A stretch of 10,379 nt of DNA from Clostridia bacterium (GTDB lineage Bacteria; Bacillota_A; Clostridia; Oscillospirales; CAG-272): NCBI GenBank assembly GCA_017408625.1, contig JAFQUG010000335.1, positions 1 through 10,379 on the forward strand. Reading direction: 5' to 3'. Made by a program: the position numbers and the translations under genes. Each line of letters opens with the position of its first letter. The stretch's first letter is position 1. Positions 6,008 through 10,379 of the stretch are shown here, piece by piece. Below the pieces are notes generated by a model. It was given only the letters and a program-made list of their open reading frames with translations, was not told the origin of the DNA and ran no database searches.

Positions 6008-6787
6008 TCAGATGTATTTTTGCGCAAGCATGCGCAGTCTCCCCTTTTTGGTTTGCATGCTGACGTCGTCCACGCGGAACTTTCCGTATCCGCGAAGCGA
6101 GATCACACAAGGGGGCTCTATGATCTTGTCGCATTTGTCGCATGGCTCGTAATCGAGCGTGCACTCCCCCGCGCGGATCAGCATTTGTGCTTTCTCACGC
6201 GAAAGACCGGCAAGGGCTGCGGCAATGCAATCAAAGCGCGCCGACGCGACCGTGTCGCTGACGCTTTTATATCTCTTGGGAATTTCGATCTTTGCGTCCT
6301 CGGGTAGTCTTTGCACCTTGACGCCGTCTCTGCCGACTCTGTCAAGCTCGGCACAGATAAAGGGAGCAATGTCCGCATTGCAGAAAAGCAACGCGCGGCA
6401 GTCATCCAACACCACCAGATCTCCCAGCACGTGTCTCTCGATCCCAAGCGCAAGCAATGCGCCCAGATAATCGCGATGTGAGAGCGTGCAAAATCCGCCA
6501 CCCCGCAGCAAGAGGGGGCATATCTCCTGTTCGATGATCGGAGTATAGTACTCCGGTTCACATAAAAACTCCGGCAAAATAAAGGCCTTGACTCGCTCGG
6601 CCTCACCGTATCCGCCCGAAAGAACGCAAAGCGCATCCTGCCCTTCCCGTTCTGCCAGACTTTGTGCTAAACGCGCTTCGCGCGGGGTCAGGAAGTGGCT
6701 GCAAGACCACGTTCCCCTTCCCGCGCGTTGTATCATATCACGCAGTTGCGCATATAAGATTTCGTCCTGTCCGCCTCTGTTTTGCAT
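6008..6787 (-). CDS. ylmH: YlmH, S4-domain RNA-binding protein
   Basis: A 259-residue protein from ATG 6787, matching the B. subtilis YlmH length (about 257). The central block reads SHRDYLGALLALGIERHVLGDL (103-124 region), the family hallmark. The C-terminal S4 RNA-binding domain spans about 181-245, with LSREKAQMLIRAGECTLDY and ISLRGYGKFRVDD. YlmH homologues bind the ribosome; in B. subtilis YlmH has been linked to ribosome-associated quality control of stalled 50S subunits (RqcP2). ATG 6787 begins 2 bases after the ylmG stop; an alternative GTG at 6793 would give a 4-base GTGA overlap. No clear ribosome site precedes either, so translation is probably coupled to ylmG. A frame extending upstream to 6895 overlaps ylmG and is not used. 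Downstream, ileS follows with no divIVA between. Confidence 0.92.
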   Translation of the reverse strand: MQNRGGQDEILYAQLRDMIQRAGRGTWSCSHFLTPREARLAQSLAEREGQDALCVLSGGYGEAERVKAFILPEFLCEPEYYTPIIEQEICPLLLRGGGFCTLSHRDYLGALLALGIERHVLGDLVVLDDCRALLFCNADIAPFICAELDRVGRDGVKVQRLPEDAKIEIPKRYKSVSDTVASARFDCIAAALAGLSREKAQMLIRAGECTLDYEPCDKCDKIIEPPCVISLRGYGKFRVDDVSMQTKKGRLRMLAQKYI

Positions 6788-6789
6788 AC

Positions 6790-7068
6790 TCACACCAGTG
6801 CAAATGACAGCGAAAGCTGCAAAAGAGTCAAAAGCAGATACGTGATCATAAACGACATATCGATCGGCAGCCCCTGAAACCAGCCCATGCGCCACAAGAA
6901 TTTACGCACCGGCACGATCAGTGGCTCGGTCATATGAAACACGATCCGCTGCAGCTTTCCCTCGTTCTCGGTTGGGAACCAGGAAAAGATGGCGCGTACA
7001 AGCATAATCAGAGAAAACATATCGATCAGCAGCGAGAGCGTGCTGACCAGCACATACAAAAAGACCAA
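6790..7068 (-). CDS. ylmG: YlmG/YggT family membrane protein
   Basis: A 92-residue protein with two predicted membrane helices at about 3-27 and 70-91. Between them lies the family motif RAIFSWFP (25-32) followed by TEPLIVPVRKFL (47-58). YggT/YlmG proteins are small inner-membrane proteins linked genetically to cell division and, in plastids, to nucleoid/thylakoid organisation; their exact role is unclear. The start is TTG 7068-7066, supported by GGAGG at 7081-7077 with an 8-base spacer and a 19-base gap from the sepF stop. The gene order sepF-ylmG-ylmH is strongly conserved in Gram-positives, which supports the assignment. The end of the gene touches ylmH. Confidence 0.92.
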   Translation of the reverse strand: MVFLYVLVSTLSLLIDMFSLIMLVRAIFSWFPTENEGKLQRIVFHMTEPLIVPVRKFLWRMGWFQGLPIDMSFMITYLLLTLLQLSLSFALV

Positions 7069-7076
7069 CGAAAGTG

Positions 7077-7081
7077 CCTCC
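7077..7081 (-). promoter_or_regulatory. Ribosome binding site supporting a TTG start for ylmG
   Basis: GGAGG on the - strand, 8 bases before TTG 7068-7066. No ATG or GTG start with comparable support is nearby, so TTG is likely the real start. Confidence 0.7.
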
Positions 7082-7087
7082 GCTTAA

Positions 7088-7603
7088 TTATTCCTCGTCC
7101 TGCTGTTCCTCGGACTGCTCCTCGGCACCCTCCACGAGCTCCTGCTCGTCGATATCATCCACGTTTGCACCGTAAGGAATCAGCGCAACGGTAGACTTAT
7201 TGATCTTATGCACGTTACCGTCCAATGCCTGCACGGCACACATGATATAATCAAAGAAGCGCACGAATACATCTCTTTCCATCTGATCGACGTCCAAAAG
7301 CATGACTATGTAGCCGTCAGCCAGCTTGGCCACAGCCTTTTGTCTGTCAGCAAGTACTGCAGGCGCATAGTACTTGACCGCGGGCTTTGCGGGAGCAAGA
7401 GGCTTTTTGGGCATGGGAGCAGGCTCACGCATTTCCGCCTGTTCCTCTTCAGCCTGTACTGCGCTGACATCCTCAACGGCAGCATCGGTCACAACGCCCT
7501 CGCCGTCCTTGGGAAAATCATCATAGTAGCCGTTGTTGTCGTATTCGTCATCCAAAAACTCTTCGGGCTCGGGATCCTTGGTGAATTTCTTAAAAATGTT
7601 CAT
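7088..7603 (-). CDS. sepF: SepF, cell division protein
   Basis: SepF anchors FtsZ to the membrane and bundles its filaments at the division septum. The first residues (MNIFKKFTK) form the expected N-terminal amphipathic membrane-targeting helix. A long acidic, Pro/Ala-rich linker runs from about 10 to 85. The SepF globular domain covers about 86-148, with KLADGYIVMLLDVDQMERD, RFFDYIMCAVQALDGNVHKI and STVALIPYGANVD. The protein ends with an acidic tail (about 150-171) of mostly Glu, Gln and Asp that is longer than in B. subtilis SepF (about 152 residues in total). ATG 7603 has AGGAGG 7 bases upstream. It lies between ylmE and ylmG, the standard order. Division genes ftsA and ftsZ are not in this window. 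Confidence 0.94.
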   Translation of the reverse strand: MNIFKKFTKDPEPEEFLDDEYDNNGYYDDFPKDGEGVVTDAAVEDVSAVQAEEEQAEMREPAPMPKKPLAPAKPAVKYYAPAVLADRQKAVAKLADGYIVMLLDVDQMERDVFVRFFDYIMCAVQALDGNVHKINKSTVALIPYGANVDDIDEQELVEGAEEQSEEQQDEE

Positions 7604-7637
7604 ACTTATTCCTCCTGTGATTTATATTCTCGCATTT

Positions 7638-8327
7638 TCAATCCACAAACAGTTTGCTTCCGACACGCACCAGCGTAGAGCCGCAGGCGATTCCTGCATC
7701 GTAGCTATCTGACATACCCATCGACATCACCATGGGTATACCTATATTATGTAGTTTTTTTGTCCAAATGTCAAGACAAAGGTCAAAAGTTTCGCCAAAA
7801 TATTTATAATATTGCGCTTTTTCGGGGCATTTCGGTGCCATGGTCATAAATCCGCGCAGTCTGATGTGCTCAAACTGTGAAAGTGCAAGGCTCAACGCCT
7901 CGGCCTGCTCAGGGGCAACGCCCCCCTTGCTCTGCTCCCCCGCACAATTGATCTCGACCAACACGTCCATCACCTTGCCATGCTTGGCACATTGCTTTTC
8001 GATCTCGCGTGCAAGCTCTATGCTGTCCACGGAGTGGATCATGCACACCTTATCCGCAATATACTTGACCTTGTTTTTCTGCAGAGAGCCGATAAAGTGC
8101 ACGCGCAATCTCTCCTTGTCCAAGGCGTCCCACTTTTCCAAAAGTGCCTGCACGCGGTTCTCTCCGATGTCAAGGACACCGAGATCGGGCAACACGTTGA
8201 TCTGCTCTACGCTTGCGTATTTGGTTGCCGCCAACAGTGTAATCTCAGAAGGATCGCGGCCCGCCTGCACGGCAGCTTGTCTGATCCCCTCTTGCACCGC
8301 TGCAACCTGTTGCTTTAACTTTTCCAT
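7638..8327 (-). CDS. ylmE: YggS/YlmE family PLP-binding protein (PLP homeostasis)
   Basis: A 229-residue alanine-racemase-fold, type III PLP protein of the YggS/PROSC (PLPBP) family, which binds pyridoxal phosphate and affects vitamin B6 and amino/keto acid balance without a known enzymatic reaction. The Schiff-base lysine is K36 in LLAATKYAS. Other family blocks are GENRVQ (55-60), HFIGSLQKNK (76-85), IHSVDS (96-101) and the phosphate-binding SMGMSDSYDAGIACGSTLVRVG towards the C-terminus. Length is normal. ATG 8327 lies 5 bases after the stop of the HlyD-like gene and has no strong ribosome site, suggesting coupling. It heads the conserved ylmE-sepF-ylmG-ylmH set; the ylmD gene that precedes it in B. 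subtilis is absent here. Confidence 0.93.
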   Translation of the reverse strand: MEKLKQQVAAVQEGIRQAAVQAGRDPSEITLLAATKYASVEQINVLPDLGVLDIGENRVQALLEKWDALDKERLRVHFIGSLQKNKVKYIADKVCMIHSVDSIELAREIEKQCAKHGKVMDVLVEINCAGEQSKGGVAPEQAEALSLALSQFEHIRLRGFMTMAPKCPEKAQYYKYFGETFDLCLDIWTKKLHNIGIPMVMSMGMSDSYDAGIACGSTLVRVGSKLFVD

Positions 8328-8332
8328 ATTCT

Positions 8333-9595
8333 TTACCCATACATTTTGCCAATATACAAATCTCTGCCCGCCGTAATGATCAGATCGTTGCGCTGCAGAT
8401 ATTTCGCCTTGCCCGCGCCTGCCATAGCATCCTGCTCAAAGGTCTGCACAATGTAATATCCCGCGCCCTCGCGCACAACGCTGATGCGTCTGAATTCCAC
8501 TGAGCTGTCCTCCAGAATATACACGCCCTTCTCGCCGTTATGCTCACGCAAAGCCTCGGTAGGCACACGGTAGCCCGTGATCTCATCCACCACACTCTGC
8601 ACACGCTGGGTGCGCAGGAAGGAGAAGCCGGGCGGAGTTTGTTCGCAGGAAAAGATCAGCACGCCCTGATGCTGCTCTGTTGCGCTCAGCTTTTTCTGAA
8701 GCGTCAACGAAAGCTCCAATCCGTCGTTATCAATAAACGAAAAGGTATACGCGCTGCCCTCGGTAAAGCGCAAAGCGTTTTCCTCGCTCATGGGAATGGC
8801 CGCGTACCAAGTGTGGCTATTGATCATTTTGCCCACCGTACCCGCCGTTGAAGCGGGTTCTGCCTCGGTCATCGCGTAAAAGTCCTCGATGGCCATGTCC
8901 ATGATCCCCGCGTAATCAAACACGCTCTCGTATCCGTCGCATTTGTGTACAAAATTCGCACTGTGGTCGCTTTGCCAGCCGATCTGCGTACCGCCCCAGG
9001 CATCAAGCATCTCCTGTCTTTGTGCCTTGAGTACGTCGATCATCTGATCCGAGCTGTGCTCACCCGTCAGCAAGCCATATGTGCTCATATACGATAGCAG
9101 ATCCCGGCTCTCGGGCAAGGCGTTTTGGTAAATGCCCGCACTCAGCTCGTTCAGCACACGGTAATAGCTTTGCTTGATCGATGCCTGATTCTCCTTGAGC
9201 GAGGTGATCAGAGAGCCGGCCTTGTCGCTGTCCTCCAAAAGAGCGATCTGTGCACCAATATCGTCCAAGCGTTGCTGCAATGCAGCCACGTCAGTGGCCG
9301 GTGCACCTGCCTTGGGGTAGGTCACGGCATACACCGCATCGCGCGGCACTCGCTCGCCGTCACGGTACATGTAGTGCACGGGTGCATCACTCTCGCCGCG
9401 AATGACCTGCTCGTCGCGGAACACGTACACCTCGGCGCTGAGAATGGTATAATCGGTGATCTCCTGCGTGGGAAGCGTGGAAAGCGTGGTGCTGAATTGC
9501 CCCAGGGAATAATGAATCATATACACCAGCATACCGATCGCAACCAGCACGACCGAGCAGCGCAGTGCAATATTTCTTGCCTTGGTTCTGTCCAT
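8333..9595 (-). CDS. HlyD-like membrane-anchored protein (putative efflux adaptor subunit)
   Basis: A 420-residue protein with a short cytoplasmic N-terminus and one membrane helix at about 11-30, so most of it should lie outside the cell. Residues ~45-100 contain beta-rich sequence (EVYVFRDEQVI, VPRDAVYAVTYPKAG) as in biotinyl-lipoyl-like halves of membrane fusion proteins. A helical, coiled-coil-prone stretch covers about 101-160 (VAALQQRLDDIGAQIALLED). A later beta-rich part includes VPTEALREHNGEKGVYILED and a C-terminal GRDLYIGKMYG. This matches the HlyD-like proteins often found beside ylmE-sepF in Clostridia, but no transporter partner is present, so its function is unproven. ATG 9595 has AAGGAGG 8 bases upstream; GTG 9598 is a less well spaced alternative. 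It follows miaA by 34 bases. Confidence 0.75.
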   Translation of the reverse strand: MDRTKARNIALRCSVVLVAIGMLVYMIHYSLGQFSTTLSTLPTQEITDYTILSAEVYVFRDEQVIRGESDAPVHYMYRDGERVPRDAVYAVTYPKAGAPATDVAALQQRLDDIGAQIALLEDSDKAGSLITSLKENQASIKQSYYRVLNELSAGIYQNALPESRDLLSYMSTYGLLTGEHSSDQMIDVLKAQRQEMLDAWGGTQIGWQSDHSANFVHKCDGYESVFDYAGIMDMAIEDFYAMTEAEPASTAGTVGKMINSHTWYAAIPMSEENALRFTEGSAYTFSFIDNDGLELSLTLQKKLSATEQHQGVLIFSCEQTPPGFSFLRTQRVQSVVDEITGYRVPTEALREHNGEKGVYILEDSSVEFRRISVVREGAGYYIVQTFEQDAMAGAGKAKYLQRNDLIITAGRDLYIGKMYG

Positions 9596-9628
9596 CACAT
9601 TCCCCTCCTTTCCGCAGTCTGCTATCTT

Positions 9629-9656
9629 ATTATAACAGAAATCCTTTGTCTTTGCA
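9629..9656 (-). promoter_or_regulatory. Candidate promoter for the HlyD-like/ylm operon
   Basis: On the - strand a perfect TATAAT (9634-9629) is preceded by TGT, giving an extended -10 (TGnTATAAT). A weak -35 (TGCAAA, 9656-9651) lies 16 bases upstream. It overlaps the miaA stop codon and would give a leader of about 25 bases ending at the AAGGAGG site of the HlyD-like gene. Experimental support is lacking. Confidence 0.45.
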
Positions 9657-10379
9657 CGCGTTTTCGCAAATATTTACAATCTCTTCAAATGTGCGCACGT
9701 TCCCTTCGGGGTCGGCGTCGATCCAGGTCACGTACGGCTTTGCATAAAACCACGTCATCTGCCTTTTGGCATATCGGCGCGTGGCGGTTTTGAGCTCGGC
9801 CGCAGCCGCTTCAAGACTGCAATGCCCTTTGACAAAAGGCAAAATTTCCTTGTACCCGATCGCGCCCGCTGCGGTGGAATTGGCCTCGAATACGCCTGCC
9901 CTCCACAGCCGCTCGGTCTCCTCAACAAGGCCCCCCTCAAGCATCTGATCCACGCGACGCTCGATGCGGTCGTACAGCACCTCACGGTTACGGTAGCGAA
10001 TGCCGAACACAAGCGCATCAACAGCGGGCTCTGCCGTCTGCGAGAGCTTGTCCAGCTCGGTTTTGGTCTTACCGCTGATCAGGTAGATCTCCAGTGCACG
10101 GATGACTCTCTTGACGTTATTTGGGTGCGTGGCCGCCGCACTCTCGGGGTCGACCTCGCAAAGCCGCTTGTGCAGGGCAATCGCCCCTTCCCTGTCCGCA
10201 AAATTCTCTAACTCGGTGCGCACCGCGGGGTCGGCATAATTCTCCCCGTAGCCACCGCGCAAAAGTCCGTCCAAGTATAGCCCCGTGCCGCCGCTCAGAA
10301 CGGGCAGCTTTCCCAGCACGCTGATCTTGTGAAGGACCTCGGTTGCTGCCTCGACGTACGCACCGCTCGAATAGCTCTC
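9630..10379 (-). CDS. miaA: tRNA dimethylallyltransferase (5' end outside window)
   Basis: MiaA transfers a dimethylallyl group to N6 of A37 in tRNAs that read codons beginning with U. The visible 249 residues start within the gene (no start in the window) and end at TAA 9632-9630. They contain the GKLPVLSGGTGLYLDGLL block, the HPNNVKRVIRALEIYLISGK block (A-T-H-P-N-N with RALE), the GAIGYKEI segment and the C-terminal RRYAKRQMTWF motif, all typical of MiaA. The N-terminal P-loop and about 60-70 residues lie beyond the right edge. The frame runs open to the window end with no break, so a GTG at 10319 is internal and not the start. The HlyD-like gene follows after 34 bases. Confidence 0.95.
   Translation of the reverse strand, partial: ESYSSGAYVEAATEVLHKISVLGKLPVLSGGTGLYLDGLLRGGYGENYADPAVRTELENFADREGAIALHKRLCEVDPESAAATHPNNVKRVIRALEIYLISGKTKTELDKLSQTAEPAVDALVFGIRYRNREVLYDRIERRVDQMLEGGLVEETERLWRAGVFEANSTAAGAIGYKEILPFVKGHCSLEAAAAELKTATRRYAKRQMTWFYAKPYVTWIDADPEGNVRTFEEIVNICENACKDKGFLL

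Noticed and set aside
7604..7637. Possible sepF promoter (TTGTGG, 16 bases, TATAAA)
   Set aside because: A start site 7 bases after this -10 would fall on the ribosome binding site itself, leaving almost no leader; chance match in an A/T-rich spacer is more likely.

Overview
The window looks like a chromosomal segment of a Gram-positive Clostridia bacterium (Bacillota), probably a spore former. The evidence is the gene order ylmE-sepF-ylmG-ylmH-ileS-lspA-rluD, which matches the ylm/division neighbourhood of Bacillus subtilis and its relatives. A spore-coat type manganese catalase (CotJC-like) fragment at the left edge adds to this. I cannot name a genus from the sequence alone.

Left edge (1 to about 280, + strand): the C-terminal 59 residues of a large serine recombinase end at 181. 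About 100 bases later the reading frame becomes the last ~64 residues of a CotJC/manganese-catalase protein. The N-terminal part of that catalase is not next to it. The simplest reading is that a recombinase-carrying element, extending left out of the window, is integrated inside the catalase gene.

Main block (508 to 10379, all on the - strand, transcribed right to left): miaA (5' end cut by the window edge), an HlyD-like membrane-anchored protein, ylmE/yggS, sepF, ylmG/yggT, ylmH, ileS, lspA, rluD-type pseudouridine synthase and a Cof-type HAD hydrolase. Genes are mostly separated by 0-42 bases or overlap, so most of the block is probably one or a few operons. A candidate promoter lies at the miaA/HlyD-like junction, and a strong hairpin with a T-rich tail closes the operon after the HAD gene. 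Themes are tRNA modification and charging (MiaA, IleRS), rRNA modification (RluD-like), ribosome-associated S4 protein (YlmH), cell division (SepF, YlmG), PLP homeostasis (YlmE) and lipoprotein maturation (LspA). divIVA, which sits between ylmH and ileS in B. subtilis, is absent.

The only sizeable non-coding gap is 2838-3178, between ileS and lspA. It holds a GNRA-capped hairpin and a ~281-bp element (2897-3177) bounded by 21-nt inverted repeats that begin and end with TA. Inside are two further nested inverted-repeat arms. It resembles a MITE or a large structured RNA and is, with the interrupted catalase, the most interesting part of the window.
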